Of a stretch of 64,000 nucleotides of DNA, positions 24,046 to 32,776 are shown in pieces. The stretch comes from Mizugakiibacter sediminis. Lineage in GTDB: Bacteria > Pseudomonadota > Gammaproteobacteria > Xanthomonadales > Rhodanobacteraceae. The stretch spans positions 33,593-97,592 of the forward strand of contig NZ_DF970239.1 in assembly GCF_000953855.2 (NCBI RefSeq). The letters are read 5' to 3'. Position 1 is the first letter of the stretch; every line of letters begins with the position of its first letter. The position numbers were made by a program, and so were the translations under genes. The notes below the pieces were generated by a model. That model saw only the letters and a list, made by a program, of their open reading frames with translations, was not told where the DNA came from and searched no databases.

Positions 24046-24378
24046 TCAGGCCAACCGCGTCCCGTTCGGCACCGCGCGTTCGGGCGTGGTGATCACCACG
24101 CCCTGCTCCGTCGGGAAGCCGGTCAGCAGGAATTCGGAGCGGAACGGGCCGACCTGCTTGGGCGGGAAGTTGATCACGCCGACGATCTGGCGGCCGAGCA
24201 GGTCTTCCGGCCGGTACAGCGCGGTGACCTGGGCGCTGGTCTTCTTCTCGCCGTAGGGGCCGAAGTCGGCCCAGATCCGGTAGGCCGGCTTGCGCGCCTC
24301 GGGAAACGGCTCGACGCGGGTGACGGTGCCGACTGCGATCAGCACCTTTTCGAAATCGGTCCAGGCGATGGTGTCCAT
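24046..24378 (-). CDS. csaA: tRNA-binding domain protein, CsaA-like
   Basis: 110 residues from the ATG at 24378 ([20 protein letters not shown]), the normal length of CsaA, a stand-alone EMAPII/OB-fold tRNA-binding protein described as a chaperone-like export factor in Bacillus. The family segments [18 protein letters not shown] and [20 protein letters not shown] are clear. An upstream in-frame start (24414) adds 12 unconserved residues. It lies at the end of the minus-strand cluster and converges with fadA. Its exact function outside Bacillus is not established. Confidence 0.85.
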   Translation of the reverse strand: MDTIAWTDFEKVLIAVGTVTRVEPFPEARKPAYRIWADFGPYGEKKTSAQVTALYRPEDLLGRQIVGVINFPPKQVGPFRSEFLLTGFPTEQGVVITTPERAVPNGTRLA

Positions 24379-24450
24379 CTGCGTTCCCTCATCGGTCGCC
24401 AAGGTCGGCAGCATGGCGCAGGCGGCCGTACCTCGTCTTGACCGCGCGTC

Positions 24451-25737
24451 TCAGCCTTCCAGCACCTCGCGCAGCAGATCGCGCAGTTCGGCCCACCAAT
24501 AGCTGGCCTGCGCGGCGAGGAAGCCGGCCGGGCGGAAGGCGGCGGTCAGGCCGAACGTGCCGAACGCGCGCCACGCCGGATCGCCCTCGGCGATGGCCGC
24601 GGCCAGCAGTTCGCCGGCCGCCGTGGTCGGCGCCACGCCGTGTCCGCCGAAGGCCTGCGCCCACCACAGGCCGTCGCCGGCGGTGCCGATCTGCGGCATC
24701 TTGTGGCGCGCGTAGCTCATCAGGCCGGACCAGGCATAGTCGATCTTCACGCCCGCGAGCTGCGGGAACACCTTCAGCAGGTCGCGCGTCAGCAGTCGGC
24801 GCACCTGCGCGGGCGAGCGGTCGAGGATCGAGATGCGTCCGCCCCACAAGAGACGCGTGTCCTTCAGCGGCCGGTAGTAGTCGAAGGCGAAGCGCGTGTC
24901 GTAGATCGCCGCGGACGTCGTCAGGCATTCGCGCAAGCGTTCGCCCAGCGGCTCGGTCGCCATCACGTAGGTGGCGATCGGCAGCACCGCGCGGTCGACC
25001 TTGCGCTCGAGGCCGGCGAGATAGCCGCCACAGGCCAGCACGACCTGTTCGGCATGCACCTCGCCGTCGGCGGTGGCGACGCGCCAGCCGGCGCCGTCGC
25101 GTGCCAGGGCGCGCACGCCGCTGGTCTCGTGGATGCGCACCCCCCGCCCCGCGGCCGCCTGCGCCAGGCCGATCGCGTAATTCAGCGGGTGCATGTGCAG
25201 CGCGTTGCGTTCCAGCAGTCCGTCGCTGTAGCGCGGACTGCGTACCAGCTCGCGCAGATAGGCCTTCGGCAGCCATTCCCATTCGACGCCGAACTGTTCG
25301 GCGAGGAAGCGGCGGCGCGCGCTGAGGATCTCCGGGTCGCGGAACCAGTTGGCCCAGATCACGCCATGATCGACGACGTCGCAGGTGATCGCGTACTCGG
25401 CGATGCGCCGGCGTATCAGTTCGACCGCGCGCACGGTGTGCTGGAACAGCTCGCGCGCGGCGATGCGCCCGAGCTTCGCCACCAGCGCCTCCTCGCCCAG
25501 CGAGTAGCCGGCGAAGGCGAAACCGCCGTTGCGGCCGGAGGCGCCGTGGCCGATGCGCTCGCGTTCCAGCAGGACGACGTCGCGCACGCCGCGCTCGGCC
25601 AGGCCGAGCGCGGTGTTCAAGCCCGCGTAGCCGCCGCCGACGATGACGACGCGCGCATCGTGGCGTCCCTGCAGCGGTGCGAAAGGCGCGTACGCGGTGG
25701 CGGTCGCGCGGTAATAGCCGACGGTCGCTTCCGGCAT
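24451..25737 (-). CDS. FAD-dependent amino-acid/amine oxidoreductase (DAO family, PuuB/OrdL-like)
   Basis: 428 residues from the ATG at 25737 (MPEATVGYYRATATAYAPFA). The FAD-binding dinucleotide motif VVIVGGGYAGLNTALGLAERG and its acidic end are followed by HGASGRNGGFAFAGYS, typical of gamma-glutamylputrescine oxidase and related OrdL oxidases. The late motif LWWAQAFGGHGVAPT and WSGLMSYARHKMPQIG close the FAD site. It probably oxidises a primary or secondary amine group with O2. It lies downstream of a transsulfuration-type PLP gene. The substrate is unknown; no other putrescine genes are near, so PuuB is only the nearest analogue. Confidence 0.8.
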   Translation of the reverse strand: MPEATVGYYRATATAYAPFAPLQGRHDARVVIVGGGYAGLNTALGLAERGVRDVVLLERERIGHGASGRNGGFAFAGYSLGEEALVAKLGRIAARELFQHTVRAVELIRRRIAEYAITCDVVDHGVIWANWFRDPEILSARRRFLAEQFGVEWEWLPKAYLRELVRSPRYSDGLLERNALHMHPLNYAIGLAQAAAGRGVRIHETSGVRALARDGAGWRVATADGEVHAEQVVLACGGYLAGLERKVDRAVLPIATYVMATEPLGERLRECLTTSAAIYDTRFAFDYYRPLKDTRLLWGGRISILDRSPAQVRRLLTRDLLKVFPQLAGVKIDYAWSGLMSYARHKMPQIGTAGDGLWWAQAFGGHGVAPTTAAGELLAAAIAEGDPAWRAFGTFGLTAAFRPAGFLAAQASYWWAELRDLLREVLEG

Positions 25738-25812
25738 GGCAGCGGCCTGCTCCCGATTCCCCCGAAGTGCCAAAGCATAGCGCCGCCGGCGAGCGCGCTC
25801 TTGGGCAGGAAG

Positions 25813-26982
25813 TCAGACTCGGTCCAACGCCTGCGCGAGATCGGCGATCAGCACGTCCGGTTCCTCGAGGCCGATCGACAGGCGCACCAGGTTGGCCGGC
25901 ACCTGTCCCGCTTTCGCCGCAGCCGATGTCCCCGCGGGCAGGAAGGCGGCGATCGGACAAGCGAGCGACTCGTAGCCGCCCCAGGAGACGCTCATCAGGA
26001 AGCGCCGCAACGCGTCGCAGAAACGTTCCACGCCGGACACGTCCTCGCAACGGATCGCCAGCGACAGCAGGCCGCTGCCGCCGCGCATCTGCCGCAATGC
26101 CAGCGCATGCTGCGGATGCGAGGGCAGATGCGGGTACCACACGCGCTCGACCTTGGGGTGCGCTTCGAGGAACGCCGCCACCTGCAGCGCCGTGGCGGCG
26201 CAGCGCCGCATGCGCAGCGGCAGCGTGCGCAGGCCGCGCAGCAGCAGCCAGGCGTCGTGCGGCGACGGGATCGCGCCGAGCGTCATGTACGGTCCGCGGA
26301 ACACCTCGCGCAGCAGCGCCTGCGGGCCGCACAGCGCACCGGCGACCACGTCGCCGTGCCCGCCGATGTACTTGGTCGCCGAATGCGCCACCAGGTCGAT
26401 GCCGAACGCGAGCGGCGACTGGTTCAGCGGGCTGGCGTAGCTGTTGTCGCACAATGTGCGGACGCCGCGCGGGCGGGCGACCGCCGCCAGCGCGGCGAGA
26501 TCCTGCAGCTCGAAGGTCAGCGTGTTGGGGCTTTCCAGCACGAGCAGGCGCGTGCCGGGCGTCAGCGCCGCCTCGACCGATCCCGCGTCGGCGGCGTCGA
26601 CGAACGTGGTCGTGACGGCGAAGCGCGGCAACAGGTCGGCGAGCAGGCGCCGGGTCCAGCTGTACGGTTTCTGCACGCAGACGACGTGGTCGCCTGCGGA
26701 CACGCTGGCGATCACCGCGGCGGCGATCGCCGCGGCGCCGGAGCCGAACACCAGGCAGTCTTCCGCGCCTTCCAGCGCCGCCAGTTTGCGACGCAGGATC
26801 TCGACCGTGGGGTTGTTGCCGCGCGTGTAGAAGTGATGGCCGAACTCGTCGCCTGCCTGCGCGCGCATGTCCGCCACCGTCGGGAAGGCAAAGTTGGACG
26901 ACTGCAGCAGCGGCGGCGCGACCGCGCCGAAGTAGCGTTCGCGCTCCTCGCCCAGATGGTTGAGGATCCAGTCGAGGTCCAT
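25813..26982 (-). CDS. PLP-dependent transsulfuration enzyme (cystathionine beta-lyase/gamma-synthase family)
   Basis: 389 residues of the Cys/Met metabolism PLP family. The PLP lysine is in HSATKYIGGHGDVVAG, with the tyrosine/arginine phosphate-binding segment FYTRGNNPTVEILRRKLAAL near residues 51-70. The substrate-binding end LMSVSWGGYESLACP resembles cystathionine beta-lyases. It probably cleaves cystathionine or another sulfur amino acid, but this family changes specificity readily. It shares the strand and short gaps with the FAD oxidase downstream and galU upstream. Confidence 0.85.
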   Translation of the reverse strand: MDLDWILNHLGEERERYFGAVAPPLLQSSNFAFPTVADMRAQAGDEFGHHFYTRGNNPTVEILRRKLAALEGAEDCLVFGSGAAAIAAAVIASVSAGDHVVCVQKPYSWTRRLLADLLPRFAVTTTFVDAADAGSVEAALTPGTRLLVLESPNTLTFELQDLAALAAVARPRGVRTLCDNSYASPLNQSPLAFGIDLVAHSATKYIGGHGDVVAGALCGPQALLREVFRGPYMTLGAIPSPHDAWLLLRGLRTLPLRMRRCAATALQVAAFLEAHPKVERVWYPHLPSHPQHALALRQMRGGSGLLSLAIRCEDVSGVERFCDALRRFLMSVSWGGYESLACPIAAFLPAGTSAAAKAGQVPANLVRLSIGLEEPDVLIADLAQALDRV

Positions 26983-27021
26983 GCGCGCGAACGCCTGCGT
27001 CGTGGCGGTGGGACCGGCCGT

Positions 27022-27891
27022 TCAGTGCGAGGCGATGTACTTGCGCGCGGCCGCGGCCAGTTGCGGATCCTGCAGCGCGAAGTGTAGCGTCGCCTGCACC
27101 AGCCCGAGCTTGTTGCCGCAGTCGAAGCGCTCGCCCTCGAAGCGGTAGGCCAGCACGTTCTGCTGGGTCAGCAGGCCTTCGATGGCGTCGGTGAGCTGGA
27201 TCTCGCCGCCGGCGCCCGGCCGCGTCTGCTCCAGCAATTCGAAGATGCGGCCGGGCAGCACGTAGCGGCCGACCACGGCGAGGTTGGACGGCGCCTCGGC
27301 CGGCTTCGGCTTCTCCACCATGTGGGTGATGCGCGCGGCGCGCGTGGCCGACGGCTCGGTGGCGACGATGCCGTACTTGTGGGTGTCCTCGCGCGGCACT
27401 TCTTCCACCGCGATCACCGCGGCGTGCTTGCTGGCGGCGAGGTCGGCCATCTGCTTCAGCGCGCCCGGCCCTTTGTTCCAGATCAGGTCGTCGGGCAGCA
27501 TCACGCCGAACGGCTCGTCGCCGACCACCGCCTTGGCGCACAGCACGGCGTGGCCGAGGCCGAGCGCCTCCGGCTGGGTGACGAACACGGCGCGCACGTG
27601 CCGCGGCAACGTGCCCTGCACCAACGCCAGCAGCTCGTCCTTGCCTTTTTCCGCCAGCTTCGCCTCGAGCTCGTAGGCCTTGTCGAAGTAGTCGGCGATG
27701 GCGTGCTTGTAGCGGTTGGTGACGAACACCAGGGTGTCCGCGCCCGCCTCCACCGCTTCGTCGACGGCGTACTGGATCAGCGGCCGGTCCAGCACCGGCA
27801 GCATCTCCTTGGCCACCACCTTGGTGGCGGGCAGGAACCGCGTGCCGAGACCGGCGACCGGGAACACCACCTTGCGCAAACGCTTGGTCAT
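27022..27891 (-). CDS. galU: UTP--glucose-1-phosphate uridylyltransferase
   Basis: 289-residue nucleotidyltransferase making UDP-glucose for LPS, exopolysaccharide and glycogen-type polymers. The N-terminal signature VVFPVAGLGTRFLPATKVVAKEMLPV binds the nucleotide, and GVMLPDDLIWN and EKPKPAEAPSNLAVVGRYVL are family blocks. The ATG overlaps the stop of the WbpM-like gene by 4 nt, so UDP-sugar supply is coupled to that dehydratase. Confidence 0.95.
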   Translation of the reverse strand: MTKRLRKVVFPVAGLGTRFLPATKVVAKEMLPVLDRPLIQYAVDEAVEAGADTLVFVTNRYKHAIADYFDKAYELEAKLAEKGKDELLALVQGTLPRHVRAVFVTQPEALGLGHAVLCAKAVVGDEPFGVMLPDDLIWNKGPGALKQMADLAASKHAAVIAVEEVPREDTHKYGIVATEPSATRAARITHMVEKPKPAEAPSNLAVVGRYVLPGRIFELLEQTRPGAGGEIQLTDAIEGLLTQQNVLAYRFEGERFDCGNKLGLVQATLHFALQDPQLAAAARKYIASH

Positions 27892-29789
27892 CCTGCTTCC
27901 TCTGCATCATGGCGCCGGAACGGCACCACGTTGTTGTCTTGGACTTCGCGCCAGCTGTACGACGGCAGAATGCTGGACACGCACTGCTTGAGGGCGTCTT
28001 CGTCGAAAGCTGCGACGGCATGGGCGGCGCGCGCGAGCTGCGCTTCCAGCAGCTCCCAGGCCACGGTGCGCGGCTGCGCCAGGAAGATCTTGGCGTGCGT
28101 CGTGGCGCTGTAGTTCTCCAGCGGATGGAACAGCTCCTCGAACAGCTTCTCGCCCGGCCGCAGCCCCGTGTAGACGATCGCCACGTCGCGTCCCGGCATC
28201 TTGCCGGCCAGGCGGATCATCTGTTCGGCGAGGTCGCGGATCTTCACCGGCTCGCCCATGTCCAGCGCGAAGATCTCGCCGCCCTTGCCCAGGGTCGCCG
28301 CCTGCAGGATCAGCTGGCAGGCTTCCGGAATGGTCATGAAGTAGCGCGAGATCTCCGGGTGGGTGACGGTGACCGGGCCGCCGCGGCGGATCTGCTCGCG
28401 GAACAGCGGCACGACCGAGCCGGCCGAATCGAGCACGTTGCCGAACCGCACGGTGATGAAGCGCGTGCGCGAGCGCGCCGCCAGATTCTGGCACCAGATC
28501 TCGGCGATGCGCTTGCACGCGCCCATCACGCTGGTCGGATTGACCGCCTTGTCGGTGGAGATCAGCACGAAGGTCTCGGCGCCGTGGCGGTCGGCGGCGT
28601 CCGCCACGCAGCGCGTGCCCAGCACGTTGTTGCGGAACGCCTCGCGCAACTGCCCCTGCAGCAGCGGCACGTGCTTGTAGGCGGCGGCGTGAAACACCGC
28701 CTGCGGGCGCGCTGCCGCGAAGGCGCGCTCCACCGCGGCGGCGTCGCTGGCATCGGCGAGAATCGGCTGGATTTCCAGTTCGGGATAGGTCGTGCGCAGC
28801 TCGAGCTCGATGCGGTAGAGGTTGTACTCCGAGGTCTCCAGCACGGTCAGCGAGGCGGCGCCGAGGCGCGCGACCTGGCGGCACAGCTCCGAACCGATCG
28901 AGCCGCCGCCGCCCGTCACCATCACCCGGCGTCCGCTGATCTGCCGGCGGATCGCGGTCCAGTCGAGGGTGACGGTTTCGCGTCCGAGCAGATCCTCGAT
29001 CGCGACTTCCTTCAGTTCGTTGAACTGCGCGCGGCCGGCGATCACGTCGTCGAGGCGCGGCACGGTGCGAAAAGGAAGCCCGGTCGCCTCGCACTTCTGC
29101 ACCACGCGCCGCATCTGCGCCGCGCTCGCCGAGGGCATCGCGATCAGCAGCATCTCCGCGGCGACCTCGCGCGCCAGCATGCCGAGGTCCTTCAGCTCGC
29201 CGAGGACGGGGACGCCGTGCACGCGCGCGCCCATCAGCTTGGCGCTGTCGTCGATGAAGCCCACCGGCTCGTAGCGGGTATCGCGGCGCAGGTCGCGCAC
29301 CAGCGTCTCGCCGGCGCGGCCGGCGCCGAGGATCAGCACGCGCTTGGCCGGCGTGGTCTGGAACAGGTCCACCCGGCTGTCCTTCCAGTAGCGATAGGCC
29401 AGCCGCGGGGCGCCGAGCAGCACGCACAGCAGCAGCGGGTAAATCAGCAGCACGGAACGCGGCACGCCGGCCAGGCGGCTGTACAGGAACAGCGCCAGCC
29501 CGATGCCCACCGAGCCGACGACGCTGGCCCGCACGATATTCCACAGATCCGGCAGGCTGGCGAAGCGCCAGAGCCCCTTGTACAGCCCGGTCCAGGCGAA
29601 CACGCCGCCCTGCACCGCCAGCACGATCAGCAGATCGGGCGACGACAGCCAGGAAATCGGCTGCGCATTCGGCACCAGCGCGTAGCGCGCCGCGTTGGAC
29701 AGCGTCCAGGCGACGACCACCATCAGCAGGTCGTGCAGCACCACGGCGCTGCGCGGATGGATCGCGCGGATCAGTTTACGCAAGCTCAT
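27888..29789 (-). CDS. Membrane-bound UDP-sugar 4,6-dehydratase (WbpM/CapD family)
   Basis: 633 residues. Four membrane segments in the first 145 residues are followed by a CoA-binding-like Rossmann domain (RVLILGAGRAGETLVRDLRR) and then the short-chain dehydratase domain (VTGGGGSIGSELCRQV; ISTDKAVNPTSVMGACKR). As in WbpM, the usual catalytic tyrosine is replaced by methionine in the SVMGACK motif. It converts UDP-GlcNAc to a 4-keto-6-deoxy sugar for O-antigen or capsule. It overlaps galU (4 nt) and the WbpL-like transferase gene (14 nt). Confidence 0.92.
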   Translation of the reverse strand: MSLRKLIRAIHPRSAVVLHDLLMVVVAWTLSNAARYALVPNAQPISWLSSPDLLIVLAVQGGVFAWTGLYKGLWRFASLPDLWNIVRASVVGSVGIGLALFLYSRLAGVPRSVLLIYPLLLCVLLGAPRLAYRYWKDSRVDLFQTTPAKRVLILGAGRAGETLVRDLRRDTRYEPVGFIDDSAKLMGARVHGVPVLGELKDLGMLAREVAAEMLLIAMPSASAAQMRRVVQKCEATGLPFRTVPRLDDVIAGRAQFNELKEVAIEDLLGRETVTLDWTAIRRQISGRRVMVTGGGGSIGSELCRQVARLGAASLTVLETSEYNLYRIELELRTTYPELEIQPILADASDAAAVERAFAAARPQAVFHAAAYKHVPLLQGQLREAFRNNVLGTRCVADAADRHGAETFVLISTDKAVNPTSVMGACKRIAEIWCQNLAARSRTRFITVRFGNVLDSAGSVVPLFREQIRRGGPVTVTHPEISRYFMTIPEACQLILQAATLGKGGEIFALDMGEPVKIRDLAEQMIRLAGKMPGRDVAIVYTGLRPGEKLFEELFHPLENYSATTHAKIFLAQPRTVAWELLEAQLARAAHAVAAFDEDALKQCVSSILPSYSWREVQDNNVVPFRRHDAEEAG

Positions 29790-30849
29790 GCAGTGTCCTC
29801 CGCTGCACGCGCGCGATGCAGGCGCGCTTGCCGATCATCCATGCCAGGCCGCTCAAGCCGTAGAAACCGATGCAGATCGCCGCCGCGAGGTGCGGCCAGT
29901 TCGCCGCCGCCACGGTGGCCGGCGCGACCGCGAGCAGGTTCCAGCCCAGGTAACGCCCGTCCGCTCCGGCGTGTGAGCAGCCGCTGCGCACCAGCCATTG
30001 GTAGAGGTGCTCGCGGTGCGCAGTGTACCAAGCCCGCCCGCGCATCACGCGATCGAGCAGGGTGAGCGTGGCGTCCACCGCGAAGGCGGAGACCAGCACC
30101 AGCACGGCCCACGCCAGTTGCGGATGGCGGACCGCCTGCATGCCGGCCAGCGCGGCCAGCCACAGCCCCAGCGCCCCGCTGCCGACGTCGCCCATGAAGA
30201 TGCGGGCGGGAGGCAGGTTGAAGAGCAGGAAGCCCAAGCTGGCCGACGCCGTGACCAGACCCGCGCCGGCCAAGGCGACGTCGCCCTTGCCCGCCGCCAA
30301 CAGTGCGAGGCCGGCGCCGACGAAGACGGTCTGCAGGCCGAGCAGGCCGTCGATGCCGTCCATGAAATTGTGCAGGTTGATCGACCAGGCGGCCCATGCC
30401 GCGGCCGGCAGCAGCCACAGCACGCGCCCCGGCGGAATGCCGTCGAGCGCTCCCGGCGGCGCGCTCCACAGCACCGCCGCGGCGGCCAGGAATGCGGCCA
30501 GCATGTGCACGCCGAGCCGTGGCAGCACGGCCAGCGGCCGGTGGTCGTCCCACCAGCCGATCGCGGCCACCATCGCCGTGGCGAGAACGAGGGCGACCGC
30601 GGTGAGCGGCCCGATGCCGCCGGGCAGGCCCAGCAACACCGCGGGCGCCGCCAGCAGCAGACCGACGACCAGCCCGAGGCCGCCGCCGCGCGGCGTCGGC
30701 GCGGTGTGGGAGCGGCGGCGGCCGGGGTGATCGAGCATGCCGCGCCGGTGCGCATACGCCATCGCCGCCCGGACCAGCAGCGCGGACGTGCCGAACGCCG
30801 CCGCACAGGCCAGCAGGATGGCGGCTGCCTGCGGCGCCATCGTCGTCAT
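29776..30849 (-). CDS. Polyprenyl-phosphate sugar-phosphate transferase (glycosyltransferase family 4, WecA/WbpL-like)
   Basis: 357 residues with about ten hydrophobic segments. The MraY/WecA signatures are intact: HRRGMLDHPGRRRSHTAPTP (first cytoplasmic loop), NLHNFMDGIDGL (catalytic aspartates) and FMGDVGSGALGLWLA. It should start a surface glycan by loading a sugar-1-phosphate onto undecaprenyl phosphate. The pairing with a WbpM-type dehydratase copies the wbpL-wbpM pair of Pseudomonas O-antigen clusters, but no glycosyltransferases or flippase accompany it here. It begins 3 nt after lapB. Confidence 0.9.
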   Translation of the reverse strand: MTTMAPQAAAILLACAAAFGTSALLVRAAMAYAHRRGMLDHPGRRRSHTAPTPRGGGLGLVVGLLLAAPAVLLGLPGGIGPLTAVALVLATAMVAAIGWWDDHRPLAVLPRLGVHMLAAFLAAAAVLWSAPPGALDGIPPGRVLWLLPAAAWAAWSINLHNFMDGIDGLLGLQTVFVGAGLALLAAGKGDVALAGAGLVTASASLGFLLFNLPPARIFMGDVGSGALGLWLAALAGMQAVRHPQLAWAVLVLVSAFAVDATLTLLDRVMRGRAWYTAHREHLYQWLVRSGCSHAGADGRYLGWNLLAVAPATVAAANWPHLAAAICIGFYGLSGLAWMIGKRACIARVQRRTLHELA

Positions 30850-30852
30850 GCC

Positions 30853-32028
30853 TCACTCGTTGGCGACGCCGTGGATCGGCCGCACGCTGCCCCAGCTCTT
30901 GCAGCTCGGGCACTGCCAGTGATGCGCCTTGGCGCCGAATCCGCACTTGCTGCAACGGTACATCGCCTGCCCTTCCAGCAGTTTGCGCGTGAGGTCGCGC
31001 AGGATCAGGAAATTCTCGCGGGCCTCGCCGGTGGTCTTGTCGAGGGTCGCGTCGATCAGCGCCATCAGGCCGCGCACCGACGGCCGCTGGCGCAACTGGT
31101 GGGTGAGGAAGTCGATGGCCGCGCGCTCGCCGTCGCGCCCCGCGTACAGCCGCGTCAGCGCCAGCACCGGCGAGATGCCCTGGTAGCGTTCGAGGATCTC
31201 GGTGAGGAACGCTTCGGCACGCGCCATGCGCTGCGCCCGTGCATAGCAGTCCAGCAGCGGCGGCAGGATCTCCGGCACGAACTCGACGTCGCAGCGCGCG
31301 GCGCGTTCGAAGGCCTCGATCGCGCCGTCGTGATCGCCCTCGTCGGCGCGCAGGTGGCCGCAGATCAGGTGCGCGCGCACGCAGTCGGGCTGGCTGGCGA
31401 ACGCCTGGTCGAGATACGCGTGCGCTTCCGCGCGCGCGCCGTGGGTGCGCGACTGTTCCGCCAGCTCGCAGTAGAACTGCGCGATCACCGCCGCCTGCGA
31501 CTCGCCGGTCATCTGCTCGAGGCGGCGCGCGTGGTCGATCGCCTTGTGCCAGTCGCGCTCATGCTGGTAGATGGCGATCAGGTGCTTCAGCGCCGACGGC
31601 GCGTGCGCGTTCATCGCCACCAGGTCGGAGAACAACGTCTCGGCGCGGTCGAGCAGGCCGGCGCGCATGTAGTCCTCGCCCAGTTCCAGCAGGGCGACGG
31701 TCTTCTCGCGGTCGCTGAGGTTGGGGCGCGCGATCAAGTGCTGATGCACGCGGATCGCGCGCTCGACCTCGCCGCGCCGGCGGAACAGGTTGCCCAGCGC
31801 CAGGTGCGTCTCGACCGTGTCGCGGTTGAACTCCGCCAGCTGCAGGAACACCTCGATGGCCTTGTCCTGTTGCTCGTTCAGCAGGTAGTTGAGGCCGCGG
31901 AAGTAGCTGGACGACAGCTCGTTGACGCGCGCGCCCGAGCTGCGCGCGAGGCTGCGCCGCCCGATCAGCCACCCCGACCAGGCCGCCACCGGCAGCAGCA
32001 GGCACAACAGCACGTACATGGGCGTCAT
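30853..32028 (-). CDS. lapB: Lipopolysaccharide assembly protein LapB (YciM)
   Basis: 391 residues: an N-terminal membrane anchor (about 5-23), a chain of TPR units on the cytoplasmic side (for example LNYLLNEQQDKAIEVFLQLA and THLALGNLFRRRGEVERAIR) and a C-terminal rubredoxin-like zinc module with two CxxC pairs (CSKC and CPSC). LapB works with FtsH to control LpxC turnover and so LPS synthesis. The start overlaps the lapA stop as ATGA. Confidence 0.95.
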   Translation of the reverse strand: MTPMYVLLCLLLPVAAWSGWLIGRRSLARSSGARVNELSSSYFRGLNYLLNEQQDKAIEVFLQLAEFNRDTVETHLALGNLFRRRGEVERAIRVHQHLIARPNLSDREKTVALLELGEDYMRAGLLDRAETLFSDLVAMNAHAPSALKHLIAIYQHERDWHKAIDHARRLEQMTGESQAAVIAQFYCELAEQSRTHGARAEAHAYLDQAFASQPDCVRAHLICGHLRADEGDHDGAIEAFERAARCDVEFVPEILPPLLDCYARAQRMARAEAFLTEILERYQGISPVLALTRLYAGRDGERAAIDFLTHQLRQRPSVRGLMALIDATLDKTTGEARENFLILRDLTRKLLEGQAMYRCSKCGFGAKAHHWQCPSCKSWGSVRPIHGVANE

Positions 32029-32294
32029 GCGCGTGCTTCGGGAGCGCCGGCCGCCTCGGCGCGCGAGCGCGCGAGGTCGCGCATCCGGCGCCGGTGCCGG
32101 GACGTCAGCCCCGCCCAGGCGAGCACGCCGCCGAGCATCCAGCCGAGCAGCAGCGCGGCCAGCAGGGCCGCACCCTTCGGCAACTCGACGCTGCCGACCA
32201 GGAAGTCGTAGGTAACGCTGTCGGCGTTGACGGCGCCGAACGCCGCGCCGAGCACGGCGAACAGCAGCAGGATGATGACGATGGCGAGGCGCAT
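32025..32294 (-). CDS. lapA: LapA-domain membrane protein
   Basis: 89 residues with two membrane segments (about 5-24 and 40-62) and a basic cytoplasmic tail; VTYDFLVGSVELPKGAALLA is the LapA-domain core. It accompanies LapB in LPS assembly. It sits between ihfB and lapB, the usual order. Confidence 0.9.
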   Translation of the reverse strand: MRLAIVIILLLFAVLGAAFGAVNADSVTYDFLVGSVELPKGAALLAALLLGWMLGGVLAWAGLTSRHRRRMRDLARSRAEAAGAPEARA

Positions 32295-32373
32295 TGACGT
32301 TCCCTCAACGCGCCGACTTTACCCGAACGGATGCGGCACGCACAGGCGCGCCGGGCGGATTTTCCGGGTCGAT

Positions 32374-32679
32374 TCAGGCAACCGGCTCGCCGGCGCCCGC
32401 GGAATGGTTGACGCGTTCGCGCATTTCCTTGCCGGGCTTGAAGTGCGGAACGTACTTGCCGGGCAACGCGACGGTGGCGCCGGTCTTCGGGTTGCGACCC
32501 ATGCGCGGCGGCCGGTAGTGCAGCGAGAAGCTGCCGAAGCCGCGCACCTCGATGCGTTCGCCGGAGGACAGCGCGTGGCTCATCTGTTCGAGCAGGCTCT
32601 TGACCGCCAGTTCGACATCGCCGAACGCAAGATGGTTCTGGCGCCTGGCGAGCGCTTCGATCAGTTCGGACTTGGTCAT
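32374..32679 (-). CDS. ihfB: Integration host factor subunit beta
   Basis: 101 residues from the ATG at 32679 ([20 protein letters not shown]). The DNA-bending arm segment [20 protein letters not shown] with [21 protein letters not shown] is intact. With IhfA it bends DNA at specific sites. It lies directly after rpsA, as in most gammaproteobacteria. Confidence 0.96.
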   Translation of the reverse strand: MTKSELIEALARRQNHLAFGDVELAVKSLLEQMSHALSSGERIEVRGFGSFSLHYRPPRMGRNPKTGATVALPGKYVPHFKPGKEMRERVNHSAGAGEPVA

Positions 32680-32740
32680 GGCTCCCCTGTTCCCGTCGGG
32701 GTCACTGCGCATGCATGCGCGGTTTCGCTCACTGGAAACG

Positions 32741-32765
32741 GCGGGGCGGCACGACGCCGCCCCGC
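32741..32765 (-). terminator. Terminator-like hairpin after rpsA
   Basis: Perfect 10-bp stem GCGGGGCGGC / GCCGCCCCGC with a 5-nt loop, 12 nt after the rpsA stop on the minus strand. No U-run follows, so it may only attenuate transcription into ihfB or protect the rpsA 3' end. Confidence 0.45.
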
Positions 32766-32776
32766 TTGCTGCCTCG

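Noticed and set aside
24379..24414. Upstream start of the csaA-like gene
   Set aside because: Adds 12 unconserved residues; the ATG at 24378 gives the standard 110-residue protein.
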